Shown here: in pieces, positions 32,525 to 43,300 of the stretch
Numbering within the stretch: the first letter of the stretch is position 1
Layout of the letters: each line of letters opens with the position of its first letter
Source: Helichrysum umbraculigerum
Lineage: Eukaryota; Streptophyta; Magnoliopsida; Asterales; Asteraceae
Direction of reading: 5' to 3'
Length of the DNA stretch: 64,000 bases
Assembly (NCBI GenBank): GCA_949592205.1
Contig: CATIUR010000003.1
Location: 87,334,501 to 87,398,500, forward strand
Notes under the pieces: generated by a model
Database searches by the model: none
What the model saw: the letters and a program-made list of their open reading frames with translations, nothing else
Told to the model about the DNA's origin: nothing
Translations under genes and position numbers: made by a program

Positions 32525-32815
32525 ACGAACCGCACTAGTATAAACAGGCGTTTCTTATTCGTTTGATATGAGTATTTTTGGATTAGTACTCACGGGGGCA
32601 AAAACTACAGACGTGTTAAGCTTCGACTATAATGGCTCATGACATGGCAATAAATTGACCGACTACACCAACTGTACTATACTTGTGAAATACTTGTTTA
32701 CTGAATTACTACTGTTGTACAAATCATACATTACTGTTTTGCTGATTGTAAATGTTTTACTTACTGATTTACACAAACTGTTTATAACTGTATACTACAA
32801 ACCTGTGAGATTCAC

Positions 32816-32829
32816 CAACCTTTTGGTTG
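32816..32829 (+). other. Conserved terminal hairpin of Tekay-type LTR (element II)
   Basis: CAACC-TTTT-GGTTG followed by ACTCTTTTAGTGATG and CTCAGGTAC. The second copy is at 39517-39530. Confidence 0.7.
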
Positions 32830-33165
32830 ACTCTTTTAGTGATGTATTCTCAGGTACTCAGCAACAGTAGGATGGCCCGCAGGGTATGCTAAGCTAGTAC
32901 GAGTCGCATGCATAAACACTTGAAGATTTTATAGGCATAATCTTTTGTACTTTGATTATGTGTTTAAAATCTTTTGATTAACTTTGCGAACTCGCAATGA
33001 TGTATTACTTATAACTTAAAACCTTGTACTACTTTTGTTATACTGTAATGTATTTCTAAAACGTCTCATTTAGAGTCGTTTGCTTGTACTTTGGTGTTTT
33101 GATATTTGATTAGTGACACCCAAAACTCGCTTCCGCAAAGCATTAAATTTGGGGGTGTCACAGAT

Positions 33166-33177
33166 TGGTATCAGAGC
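33166..33177 (+). other. Primer-binding site, initiator tRNA-Met (element II)
   Basis: TGGTATCAGAGC, three bases after the LTR end, matching the initiator tRNA-Met 3' end. Confidence 0.95.
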
Positions 33178-33978
33178 CTAAGGTTATAGCGAACTAGGTT
33201 GCATTTAGTGGGCCTAGACTATGACCGTTAGGCAGTATTCCTCATTAGATATAACTGGTTCAGGGATTTCATCATACGAGTTTAATTTAACATAGCCTGA
33301 TCAACTATGTACAATTAAATAAAGATGATGTAAGATCTGAAAGGGGTTATGTTAAACAGGAATGCACTAGTTGACTCTGACAACGAGAGAACCGTGACTT
33401 GTACTTGTTCTGTGATAGACACAACTAGGTGGATAATAAGTATATATAGGTTACACCTATATGATTAGGCTTATTAAGATCCTCCGATATTTAGTAACAC
33501 ACTCACTGTACAAACACACTTTAGAAGAGGCCTGTGGTAAGTTGATCGAGTCAGGAAAATAGTACCGGGATGTGCCCTGACAGAGAGGGTCATCTCTTCG
33601 AAATAGACTTACCTAGGTATAGATTAAGAACTTCAATACTTTATTCTACACGATCTGGTCATCAGAGGACCGTCCCTCACTCACTTATCATATTTAACAT
33701 CCGAATTCCAACTTTCTATAGGTACACAAATTTTTCTTACATCCCTATCACATTCCGCATAACTTCTGATATCTGTTCGGACGTAATATCCCCGACAGCT
33801 CTTGTAATACTCAAAATCTTGTAATCTTTTGAACTCGCATGTTAAATGATTACAATCTTCATTATTCTATACCGGTGATTTTCACTTGTGTTGTAATATA
33901 TTACTGTTATATATACAACTATGATGATCATACTCTTACACAAAAACTCACATTTTTCCTGGCTGTTATTGAAGGAAC
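33178..33978 (+). other. Untranslated leader of element II before gag
   Basis: About 800 bp. The first 250 bp resemble the element I leader. The rest has short open frames without any domain. Probably carries packaging signals; none can be pinpointed. Confidence 0.6.
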
Positions 33979-35061
33979 ATGCCACCGAAAAGACAAACTT
34001 TCAGCGCGGCTGAACTCGCACGATTTGTTTCTCAAGGAGTGGCCGAAGCTCTAGCTACTCGATCATCACCGTCTGTGAACGATGCTCCTGTTGCTAAACC
34101 CTGCAGCTACAATGACTTTCTCAAGTGCAAACCTCTGAACTTCAAGGGCACAGAAGGTGCCATTGGATTGGTCAGGTGGATTGAAAGGATGGAGTCAGTC
34201 TTTAGGATCAGTAACTGTTCGGAAGACTGCCAAGTTAAGTATGCCACCTGTACATTTCTGGAAAGTGCTATGACATGGTGGAACTCGTATATTCAGTCTG
34301 TGGGAATTGATGCTGCATATGGAATCCCATGGGAAGAACTGAAAAGGATGCTAAGGGATGAGTACTGTCCCAATGAGGAACTCCAGAGGCTGGAAGATGA
34401 GTTCTGGCATTTGACAGTTCAGGAAAATGACATCATCGGCTATACAACCCGATTTCAGCAGCTCGCTCTTCTCTGCCCATCTATGGTAGATCCTGAACGT
34501 AAGCGGATTGAGAGGTACATCCGTGGACTCCCGAAGGATATTCAAGGGAATGTTACTTCATCAAAACCTGGAACTATTCAGAGTGCTATTCGTATGGTAC
34601 ATGAGCTTATGGCGCAAGTTGTTAGGCGCGAGACACCTGTAACACCTACTGGAAACTCTGGCAAGCGTAAGTGGGAAGGAAACCCCACCACCTCCAATAA
34701 AAAGGTTGATGCTGTTAAAACCTACCCAACTGGCTCAGGCGACAAGAAAGAGTATAAGGGAAGCAAACCCTTTTGCTCAAAATGCAATCTTCATCATGAT
34801 GGTGCGTGTCCATGCACCAAATGCAAGAGATTCGGGCATGTGGCCAAGGATTGCAAGACAGCCGCAACTGGTACCAACACTTCTGCACCTAAGACTTGTT
34901 ATGAGTGCAATGGTACTGGACATTTTAGGAAGGATTGCCCTCAACTGAAAAACAAAAACAACAACCCTGCTCGAGGAAGAGCCTATGTACTCCGTGCTAG
35001 GGAAGACCCAAACCCGACGCTTGCTGACCTGCTCAATGATGGTACATTCGTTTATAAATGA
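33979..35061 (+). CDS. gag: Gag of element II (Tekay/Del type)
   Basis: 360 residues, frame intact. The N-terminal helix region (AAELARFVSQGVAEALATR) precedes the retrotransposon gag core: FKGTEGAIGLVRWIERMESVF (about 55-75), AMTWWNSYI, EYCPNEELQRLEDEFW, LLCPSMVDPERKRIERYIRGLP. The basic linker GKRKWEG follows. Nucleocapsid: FCSKCNLHHDGAC (266-277), then CCHC knuckles at C279-C292 and C307-C320. It ends LADLLNDGTFVYK instead of running on into protease. Gag forms the particle and binds RNA; it could package this element with polymerase supplied in trans. Confidence 0.92.
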   Translation: MPPKRQTFSAAELARFVSQGVAEALATRSSPSVNDAPVAKPCSYNDFLKCKPLNFKGTEGAIGLVRWIERMESVFRISNCSEDCQVKYATCTFLESAMTWWNSYIQSVGIDAAYGIPWEELKRMLRDEYCPNEELQRLEDEFWHLTVQENDIIGYTTRFQQLALLCPSMVDPERKRIERYIRGLPKDIQGNVTSSKPGTIQSAIRMVHELMAQVVRRETPVTPTGNSGKRKWEGNPTTSNKKVDAVKTYPTGSGDKKEYKGSKPFCSKCNLHHDGACPCTKCKRFGHVAKDCKTAATGTNTSAPKTCYECNGTGHFRKDCPQLKNKNNNPARGRAYVLRAREDPNPTLADLLNDGTFVYK

Positions 35062-35347
35062 CTCTACTATCTCCATATTTACTTTGGAAAAATCTTATGT
35101 ACTGCTTAACTATTCTTGTGTATTTCCTAGATTCTAAGTACAAGATAGAATTAGGAATTGATAAACTACTCTAGGTCATTAGTGCAATCATCCATTCCTA
35201 GGAGTGTACAATTCTTACTTACTTGAATTGTGTTAGGTTGTGATGAATATGACCTGATTGTGTGATATGAAATACTATGTGCTTTAGTAGTGATTGAAAA
35301 TGACTACCCAAAATGTCACCTTAACACGAAACATCTAACTGTAGGAA
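35062..35347 (+). other. Spacer between gag and ORF2 of element II
   Basis: No gene. CTAA...TTAG hairpin at 35134-35154 with a GTACAAGATAG-like loop, similar to the element I spacer and to 36432-36452 after ORF2. GTAGGAA precedes the ORF2 start. Confidence 0.5.
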
Positions 35348-36280
35348 ATGACTAAGCACGCTGCTAACAACTACACGTCGGATGACGATCAGCTCAGTGA
35401 GGAGCATGTGATGTTTCCTTACCTCCTCACTTTGGATAGCGAGTTGAGGCTAGAAACTGGGGAGGCGTCAGATGAAATGATGCCGGTGAAGGAAACTGAG
35501 AGACAACTGATTGAATCAGCAACAGAATCTGCATTGACTTTCATCGAAGGAACTACTAGGACAGCTCAACAAAACTCTGTTCCTAACCCCACCATCAATA
35601 ACACCGCTACTACTGCTCTGCTTGATACACTCACTCCTAGTAACATAGGCACTGAAGTTGTTCACTTCCTTAAGGAAACTCTAGACTTGTTCCGAAGTCA
35701 GCTGACTGAAGCCAGGGGAGACATCATCGAACTACGACAAATTGCTTATCAGAGTGAAATGCGCGCTCACAAATGCGAACTACGCATGCTAACAATGGAA
35801 GACAACCTACGACAGCTGAGGTCGTCTCAACCAATCATTCAAGAGGCGAATGTCGCAGCTGATAGCCCGACCTCACAATTAACTCGATATGATGATCCTG
35901 TTGAGGAGAATACTGAGCCAAGAGTGGCAATCGGTAAGAGGAAATTGGAAGAAATTTCCATCTCCAATCCTGCTGTACCTGAAGCAAAGAAAGTAAAAAC
36001 TGTTAGTATTTACAAAGGAAATCTACCCTTCTGCTCCCTATGCAACCGACACCACAAAGGATCTTGTATCGCGCCCTGCAGCCGATGCAAAATGTTTGGA
36101 CACCAAGTTGAGGATTGCAAATTACCTCCTAAGGGCACTAATTCTAAATCTTTGAAGGTCTGCTTCAAGTGTGGAACTGCTGGACACTACAAAATTAACT
36201 GCCCACTACTAGCTGATGAGAGTGAAGAAATCCTGGCAAGAAATGTCAGTGAGACTAAGTTTAATCCAAACAACAACTAA
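35348..36280 (+). CDS. Accessory ORF2 of element II: coiled coil plus gag-like nucleocapsid
   Basis: 310 residues, frame intact, in the place of pol. Residues 16-30 hold the LSEE and MFPYLL blocks; about 104-158 form a likely coiled coil (FLKETLDLFRSQLTEARGDI and on). A basic patch EAKKVK lies at 212-217. The C-terminus repeats the gag nucleocapsid layout: FCSLCNRHHKGSC (228-240), CCHC at C244-C257 and C272-C285, with matching linker PKGTNSKSLKVC against gag GTNTSAPKTC. So it looks like a coiled-coil domain fused to a copy of the gag nucleocapsid. I know no named family. A role in RNA binding, particle assembly or recruiting a partner's polymerase is inferred. Confidence 0.85.
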   Translation: MTKHAANNYTSDDDQLSEEHVMFPYLLTLDSELRLETGEASDEMMPVKETERQLIESATESALTFIEGTTRTAQQNSVPNPTINNTATTALLDTLTPSNIGTEVVHFLKETLDLFRSQLTEARGDIIELRQIAYQSEMRAHKCELRMLTMEDNLRQLRSSQPIIQEANVAADSPTSQLTRYDDPVEENTEPRVAIGKRKLEEISISNPAVPEAKKVKTVSIYKGNLPFCSLCNRHHKGSCIAPCSRCKMFGHQVEDCKLPPKGTNSKSLKVCFKCGTAGHYKINCPLLADESEEILARNVSETKFNPNNN

Positions 36281-36935
36281 GGGTACGCTTCCACGTAACA
36301 ACTTAATTCTATACGAAACTAATAGAATTTAACTTATACTATGACGACACTGACCATTACCGACTGCCTACATACAAATTACTTTGGTAGAGCTTACTTG
36401 TTGCTTAAATACTATTATGTTTCTCTAGATTCTAAGTACATGAAAGGATTAGGGAAAGGAGACAATTTAGATTCTATAGTTTCTTTAAGAGACAATGTTT
36501 AGCTTGCAGATATATAGGAATAACATATCCTACTCTGTTGTATACCGGGAAAACATGCCGGTTAAAAGTTATTTTTATATACGATGGGTAACATCCCACC
36601 TGAAACAAATGTAGGCTGAACCATATAGTTTCTGTAGGAGACTGATAGGGTCTAGTATTGTGGGAACATAGTGAAAGATACTATTTACTTTAGGCTACTA
36701 GTACAAAGTGTAGCTACATCTTATTGACTGACTGACCTTGTCCTACCGACAAAATGGTCAACTACTTTACAACACACTTCCTCTACTCCTTTAATAGCCA
36801 GTAGGGCGTTAGCTTAACAAGGGGAGGAAGGTATTATTAGAATGAGGTTATAGCACTCACAGTAGACTCACACACTTTCTTAGAAAATACACAGACAATT
36901 ACTAAGCACAAATTTCGGGACGAAATTCTCTTAAC
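36281..36935 (+). other. 3' untranslated region of element II
   Basis: No gene. It contains the CTAA/TTAG hairpin 36432-36452 and a CGGGAAAACATGCCGG inverted pair near 36546. An AACAAGGGGAGGAA purine tract at about 36819-36832 precedes the real one. The end has ATTTCGGGACGAAAT, shared with the other Tekay-type elements here. Confidence 0.6.
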
Positions 36936-36945
36936 AAGGGGAGAA
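36936..36945 (+). other. Polypurine tract of element II
   Basis: AAGGGGAGAA-like purine run directly before the LTR start TGTGACACCC, same as element I. Confidence 0.9.
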
Positions 36946-39863
36946 TGTGACACCCGGTCAAAATAACCCAAAATTAGCTCCTAATTTAAACTTTTAAAAC
37001 ACATAATTACATACGTGTCAGTACTCAAGTACACAAGTATTATATATATTTATATATATAAACCGAAACGATTAATTGAATAATCGCAAATACACGAATC
37101 AAACAAAACGTAGAAACCCAAAATAAAAGTTGGTGAGAAACATTTTTAAACAAAGTATTATTATTGAGAATAATAACCACGTACTCCGTTTGAAATTTAA
37201 ATACATTTTAGATACAGAAAACTATCCGTCAATCGGGACAAAAACAAAGATATATTTTTATATCTCTTTAAAAGTATTTTTATAAAATACTTTGATTGAA
37301 AACGTATACGATTATATTTTTAGAAAATTATCATTTTAAAAGATTTTACTATTTTACGATCGGGTACGCAAACACGGGTCGAAAATACCTCAACTACCTC
37401 AATAATTGAGGCCGGTATATACAACCGACCTCAATTATTTTACACACACACGCACCCATTTTTGATCACTCTCTCGGCTCCCTCCTCTCCTCTCTTTCGG
37501 TTTCATTTCAAGCAACAACAATAACATAAACATAATCATCATCATCTAGCTACTTCATCATCATCATCATCATCGTGATCTTCATCATCATCAACATCCG
37601 TTTCGTTTCAAAATTGTAAGGAATCACTAACTTGTTCTTTAAAATTTCGTGATTAAATAACGTATATAATCATGTATTAATGTTAGGATAGATCCTTGTT
37701 GGTTGTTTGCGGATTAAAAAAACTGGGTTTGAATGTGTTCTGCTCGAACAGAGTCGAACCAGACCTTTGAATCCGGCGGATTCAAGGTGAATCCGGCGGA
37801 TTCCCGCCCAGAAACTTGAACTATCTGGCGGATCCTAATATTGATCCGGCGGATCCTCTTCAAACTCAATGAATCCGGCGGATTCGGGTGAATCCGGCGG
37901 ATTCCCTTCGAGATCATTGAATCCGGCGGATTCAAACCAATCCGGCGGATTCCCCTCTTTGGACACTGATCCGGCGGATTGTCTAAGGATCCGGCGGATC
38001 CAACTCACTTCCAACAAATTTTCGTTTTATAAACTAAGTCTCGATTTGTACAAACATAATACTAATTGTAAACAATACAATGATAAAATATATAAATACA
38101 TTATACAAAGTATATTTTCTTGGAACATTTGTAATTATATTTTTCAAATATAATTGTAACCCGACACCAACGGGCCTTGCACATTTTTCAAACTACAAAC
38201 TTAATTGGATTACAAACGCGTAAACGTAAACCTTAGACAAATACGTTGAATACAATCAATTAAGTAAACAAATATACGAATGAACTACTAGGCGTACACT
38301 TACAAATATGTAATCTCGCGTGTTTAGGGCATTAGGAGGTTACGATTGATACACGCGCGCACATTAGGATTGCTTGCTCTACAGGTGAGTCTCACTACCC
38401 CTTTTTACTGTTTTACTTTGGGGGAGATACATCACTTGTTTACTAAATGTATTGTTACTGAATATACTTGTTTACTGTATGTACTTGTTTACTGAAAGTG
38501 ATTGTTTCCTAAGATTACTTGAATTACTAAATACATTTACAAATGTATTGTTTTACCGACTTTAATACCAGTACAAAAGGTATTATTTTACAAACTATAA
38601 TACTAGTACAAAATGTATTATTTTACTGATTTGAATACAAGTACAAAATGTATTGTTTTACCGACTTTAATACCAGTACAAAAGGTATTATTTTACAAAC
38701 TATAATACTAGTACAAAATGTATTATTTTACTGATTTGAATACAAGTACAAAATGTATTGTTTTACCGACTTTAATACTAATACAAAATGTATTATTTTA
38801 CAAACTATAATACAAGTACAAAATGTATTATTTTACTGATTTGAATACAAGTACAAAATGTATTGTTTTACCGACTTTTATACCAGTACAAAAGGTATTA
38901 TTTTACAAACTATAATACTAGTACAAAATGTATTATTTTACTGATTTGAATACAAGTACAAAATGTATTGTTTTACCGACTTTAATACCAGTACAAAAGG
39001 TATTATTTTACAAACTATAATACAAGTACAAAATGTATTATTTTACCGACTTTAATCCAAATACAATGTATTAATTACCGACGTATTGCCTTACTGAACT
39101 GCATGAGTTTCTATTTAATCCAATGAAGTCCTCTGATTATAGTCGTCAGTTATAAGATAAGCGCGAATTTTAGTATATGGATCCATATGGGACAGACAAT
39201 CCCCGCCTGGGGTGGTAGCTCCACCACGAACCGCACTAGTATAAACAGGCGTTTCTTATTCGTTTGATATGAGTATTTTTGGATTAGTACTCACGGGGGC
39301 AAAAACTACAGACGTGTTAAGCTTCGACTATAATGGCTCATGACATGGCAATAAATTGACCGACTACACCAACTGTACTATACTTGTGAAATACTTGTTT
39401 ACTGAATTACTACTATTGTATAAATCATACATTACTGTTTTGCTGATTGTAAATGTTTTACTTACTGATTTACACAAACTGTTTATAACTGTATACTACA
39501 AACCTGTGAGATTCACCAACCTTTTGGTTGACTCTTTTAGTGATGTATTCTCAGGTACTCAGCAACAGTAGGATGGCCCGCAGGGTATGCTAAGCTAGTA
39601 CGAGTCGCATGCATAAACACTTGAAGATTTTATAGGCATAATCTTTTGTACTTTGATTATGTGTTTAAAATCTTTTGATTAACTTTGCGAACTCGCAATG
39701 ATGTATTACTTATAACTTAAAACCTTGTACTACTTTTGTTATACTGTAATGTATTTCTAAAACGTCTCATTTAGAGTCGTTTGCTTGTACTTTGGTGTTT
39801 TGATATTTGATTAGTGACACCCAAAACTCGCTTCCGCAAAGCATTAAATTTGGGGGTGTCACA
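36946..39863 (+). repeat. 3' LTR of element II (2918 bp)
   Basis: Copy of 30248-33162 with one extra TCA unit near 37560 and about a dozen point changes. It carries all the same internal arrays and hairpins: GGCGG array 37770-38001, 35-bp array 38530-39081, hairpins 39211-39225 and 39517-39530. Confidence 0.95.
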
Positions 39864-40595
39864 GTAGTAGACTTCGGTGTAAACTGGGAAAAACACCTAC
39901 CATTGTGCGAATTCTCGTACAACAACAGTTATCATACCAGCATTAGGGCTGCACCTTTCGAGGCACTGTACGGTCGTAAGTGCCGGTCACCTATCTGTTG
40001 GACCGAAGTTGGGGATAGCCAACTCACAGGTCCAGAAATCATTCACGAGACGACCGAGAGAATCGTCGAAATTCAAAACAAGCTCAAGGCCGCGCGTGAT
40101 CGTCAGAAAAGTTATGCTGACGTGAGACGCAAACCACTCGAGTTCCAAGTTGGGGATCGAGTACTACTTAAAGTATCGCCTTGGAAAGGCGTAATCCGAT
40201 TTGGCAAACGAGGGAAGTTAAATCCCAGATACATTGGACCATTCGAGATCCTCGAAAGGATTGGTCCAGTGGCATATCGATTGCAGCTGCCGTCCGAACT
40301 CAGCAGCGTGCATCCCACTTTTCATGTTTCAAATCTGAAGAAGTGTCTGTCTGATGAGACACTTATCATTCCACTCGATGAAATTCGAGTTGACGAGAAA
40401 CTTCACTTTGTTGAGGAACCCGCCGAAATCATGGACCGTGAGGTCAAACAACTTAAACAAAGTGGCATTCCCATCGTCAAAGTAAGGTGGAATTCGCGGC
40501 GGGGTCCGGAATTCACCTGGGAACGGGAAGACCAGATGCGACTCAAGTATCCTCAACTCTTCACTGACTCAACATCAAACACGACTTCAACATAA
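39864..40595 (+). pseudogene. pol: Tekay Pol: integrase C-terminus and chromodomain-like end
   Basis: After the duplicated GTAGT the integrase reading continues with FGVNWEKHLPLCEFSYNNSYH, the GRKCRSPICW block, the GPF/Y-type core (FQVGDRVLLKVSPWKG, RYIGPFEILERIG, LPSELSSVHPTFHVSNLKK) and the chromodomain-like end EEPAEIMDREVKQLK, IPIVKVRWNSRRGPEFTWE, stop at 40595. The chromodomain is thought to guide insertion into heterochromatin in Tekay elements. The frame is open. The separation from its N-terminus by element II makes it non-functional. Confidence 0.9.
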
Positions 40596-40619
40596 ATTTC
40601 GGGACGAAATTCTTCTAAC

Positions 40620-40629
40620 AGGGGGAGAA
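40620..40629 (+). other. Polypurine tract of the Tekay element
   Basis: AGGGGGAGAA immediately before LTR start TGTGACACCCG, preceded by ATTTCGGGACGAAAT. Confidence 0.9.
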
Positions 40630-41192
40630 TGTGACACCCGTCAATTTAGGACTAGAATTTAGTGCCTAATCAAGCTTTAATGCACGTAATTAGTTCTGTG
40701 TTAGGCTAATTAATGTATCAATTATTATATATATTGTTGAATATATATCTACACAATAATGCGGTTTGTTTAAATCGTACGAGTTTCAAATCGAATGTAT
40801 TTCGAATCAATTAAATACGGACGTTGGTGACCAATTTTATTAAATGACGTGACATTATATCATAACATTATGTCAAAAATATTATTTTGATAATATTTTA
40901 ATTATAATCCATATCGTACAAACAAGAATCAAGCGATTAAAAATATTAAAAACGCAAACAAACAAAACGAACTAAATTATGTTTTACAACTCAAATATAT
41001 TGTAATTAGTGAAATATTTTAATAAAAATAAAGCGTGATTGTTCGTATTTTAATTACTTATAACTACACAAGTTAAATATTTATTAAAACGTTAAACGAC
41101 GGAATAAACGAACACTGCACGGAGCGTGAGTCGGAGACTGAAAAATGGGAGGATAACCTCCCACTTTCCCTTTCATTTTTCCCATTTCTTTC

Positions 41193-41231
<39 letters not shown>

Positions 41232-41570
41232 TCTCTTTTTCTTTCATTCTCCAAAACACCACCACCACCATAATCATCAAAATAAGAACACGAAACGACC
41301 TCGGATCATCAAAATAATTACGGAAAAGGAACCACCTCGACGCAATCTACATTTCTATCTTTTCGGATTTTCAATCCGACACCGCGTAAGTTTCCGACAA
41401 ATTCCCGAAACTTCTCGTTTTAACTTGTTTTTACATATTTATGAGTTATATAACATGTATATGTCCAAATATATGAAGAAAACACGATTTTATGGCTTAA
41501 AACGGGTTTGAATTGGGTTTTTGGCCGGAAAAATCTCGACAGTCGGACTTTCTGGGCTGGTGTTCTTCAA

Positions 41571-41768
41571 TGCGACACAATATTGTGTCGTACTCTATGT
41601 CTCATACTATGTCGTATTTCTATATGACACAAGCACTATGTCGCTGTTGAATCAGCATCTCGAATCTATGCGACACAACCCTTGTGTCGTATAGATATTG
41701 TGTCGCACTTTTATGCGACACAACCTTTGTGTCGCATGACGTGTTCTTGTGTTGCATATAGTGTCGCA
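41571..41768 (+). repeat. GCGACACAA palindrome array in the Tekay LTR
   Basis: Around ten half-sites TGCGACACAA or TTGTGTCGCA, partly decayed (TATGACACAA, ATGTCGCTG). It is the same motif as in element I LTRs. Confidence 0.8.
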
Positions 41769-41967
41769 AAACACAGCAGCTTTACCATTTAATTCCATAC
41801 TAAGTGTTATACATTTGGGACTTCAAACGATTAAACAATATACTTCTAAGGGACATTGAAACATGTTTTTCAAGCATAACACTTCAAACAAGTATAGATA
41901 TGTCGAGATTATTATTTCAACTAAACCACCAACGGGCCGTACGTGTTTCCAAAACATACTTCAAAAT

Positions 41968-42060
41968 CAAACAAGTCGTTGTAACTTGTATCAATTCAAT
42001 CAAACAAGTCGTAGTAACTTGTAACAATACAATCAACCAGATCGTAGTAATTTTGACATA
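41968..42060 (+). repeat. Three 33-bp repeats with ACAAGT/ACTTGT arms
   Basis: Two good copies and one decayed copy of CAAACAAGTCGT[TA]GTAACTTG plus a spacer. Each good copy has ACAAGT...ACTTGT arms, so it is a mini-hairpin, comparable in style to the 35-bp monomers of element II. Confidence 0.65.
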
Positions 42061-42424
42061 TATAGTTGTATAACAACTACAAGGGTAGTCTTTCGAGATA
42101 CCGGTACAATTAATAACAATCAAGTGTCGTGAACACATTCAGGTTTCAAGTCCTTGGACATCAATTCACAGCTAATTACTTCAAGTTTATTAAATTAAAC
42201 ACTTCAAGACTCAGGTGAGTTTCATGGCCCCATTTTCACTATTTTACAACTAGGGGTGTGATATTACTGCTCTGTTTTGTTTTACAAGTATAACGCAAGT
42301 ACCAACCTTCAAATACTACATGAGTTTCAAGCTAATCAATTTAAAGTCCTCTATAGCATGGTCTCTAATATTTTAGCGTGAATGTTAGTATATGATATCA
42401 TATGGGATTGACAATCCTCATCCG

Positions 42425-42442
42425 GGTTAGCACGCACTAACC
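42425..42442 (+). other. Conserved internal hairpin of Tekay-type LTR (Tekay copy)
   Basis: GGTTAG-CACGCA-CTAACC after TATGATATCATATGGGATTGACAATCC-like sequence. Compensated relative to GGTGG/CCACC of element II and GGTAG/CTACC of element I. Confidence 0.7.
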
Positions 42443-42663
42443 GGTCAAACGGATGTATTAGCATTTGGGAAGACGAGTGTGGATTAGACACTCGTAGGAG
42501 GCAAATCAGTTAGGTTTCCTTAACTGGACCTAGCGCTCAAGTTAAGCTCAGACTATGTGCTCATGGATTGTATAACTTTTATTTTGCTTAATTGCATTGT
42601 AAATTCAATTTAAATCTTGCGGTTCTTACAACTATACATTGACATACAAACCTGTGAGCTCAC

Positions 42664-42678
42664 CAGCGTTTTTCGCTG
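42664..42678 (+). other. Conserved terminal hairpin of Tekay-type LTR (Tekay copy)
   Basis: CAGCG-TTTTT-CGCTG followed by ACCCATTTTAGTATG and CACAGGAAC. Confidence 0.7.
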
Positions 42679-42993
42679 ACCCATTTTAGTATGTATCACA
42701 GGAACCCAGCAGTAGGTTGGCTGCACAGGCAGGGACTATTAGCTCGAGTCAGCATATATACAACTAGAGATTTGATTGCATTATTATATTTTGTAAAAGT
42801 AATTATGCTATGTAATCTCTCAATTTCAGGAACCGAGCTAATGTAACATTATTTTGATATAAACATTTACTTTATTAATACAAGTTTAAAACGACGCATA
42901 TAGTGGTCGTTCATTATATCTTATGTGCTTTGTATATTGATTAGTGACACCCAAATCGAGCTTCCGCAAATCATTTAATTTGGGGGTGTCACA

Positions 42994-43300
42994 AGGTTAT
43001 GCTACGAAGTTTGATCAGCTATCTCAGCAGTTGCACCAGATGGAGTTACATCAGACTCAGAGGTTTGATCAGATAGATCTTATGCAGAGACAGCATTTCC
43101 ATCATACCAGTGCACACTTGGACTACCAGGATGGCTTGTTTGAGCAGCTGTTTGGTCAGTTTCCTTCTGGACCCGAGTATCAGCCATTCCAGTACCAGAT
43201 GCCATCAGAGTTCATGCCACGACCACCACCACCACCACAGCCAGATTATGGAGGGCCTTCTCATCAGTACCAGTACCAGCGAGATGATGACAGTGATTAG
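42994..43300 (+). pseudogene. B' Athila ORF1-type gene, C-terminal fragment
   Basis: Starting at the Tekay insertion site, the frame encodes GYATKFDQLSQQLHQMELHQ and continues to the PRPPPPPQPD run and the acidic end DDDSD. It is about 100 residues and close to the end of the element B protein. The first ~370 residues are missing because the Tekay element entered here and its left side is rearranged. The apparent start inside the LTR is not the native start. Confidence 0.85.

Larger units (their letters stand above)
30248..33162 (+). repeat. 5' LTR of element II (2915 bp)
   Basis: TGTGACACCC...GGGTGTCACA. In order: AT-rich U3, palindrome CCTCAATAATTGAGG (30699-30713) immediately before TATATA (30718-30723), CT-rich leader near 30770-30810, TCATCA run, donor-like ATTGTAAGG (30914), GGCGG palindrome array, ACAGGTGAGT (31675), 35-bp tandem array, conserved hairpins and PBS. 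No genes; open frames here come from the repeats. Confidence 0.95.
30248..39863 (+). mobile_element. Element II: non-autonomous Tekay-like retrotransposon, complete
   Basis: The 9.6-kb element has two LTRs of 2915 and 2918 bp, tRNA-Met PBS, gag, ORF2 and purine tract, flanked by the GTAGT duplication. The LTRs differ by about a dozen substitutions and one extra trinucleotide in a TCA run, so the insertion is young. No protease, RT or integrase is present. It lies inside the integrase gene of a Tekay element, which has a similar LTR start (TGTGACACCCG). Confidence 0.95.
28425..42993 (+). mobile_element. Tekay/Del chromovirus, 5'-truncated and split by element II
   Basis: RT, RNase H and integrase at 28425-30247, continued at 39869-40595 with the chromodomain-like C-terminus, then purine tract and 3' LTR 40630-42993. 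The 5' LTR, gag, protease and first part of RT are missing because element A lies at the left break. The right end is inserted into the B' ORF1 gene (flank AGGTT). Confidence 0.9.
40630..42993 (+). repeat. 3' LTR of the Tekay element (2364 bp)
   Basis: TGTGACACCC...GGGTGTCACA. In order: AT-rich U3, hairpin GGGAGG-ATAA-CCTCCC (41147-41162), a long CT run (41199-41229), consensus donor-like GCGTAAGT (41388), GCGACACAA array, 33-bp hairpin repeats, CAGGTGAGT (42211), palindrome TATGATATCATA (42391-42402) and two conserved hairpins. No gene. Inserted into B' ORF1. Confidence 0.9.

Noticed and set aside
33166..33177. Possible tRNA fragment
   Set aside because: It is the 12-base primer-binding site for tRNA-Met; no cloverleaf is present. 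The tRNA-Asp-like sites near 25720, 54670 and 58920 are primer sites too.
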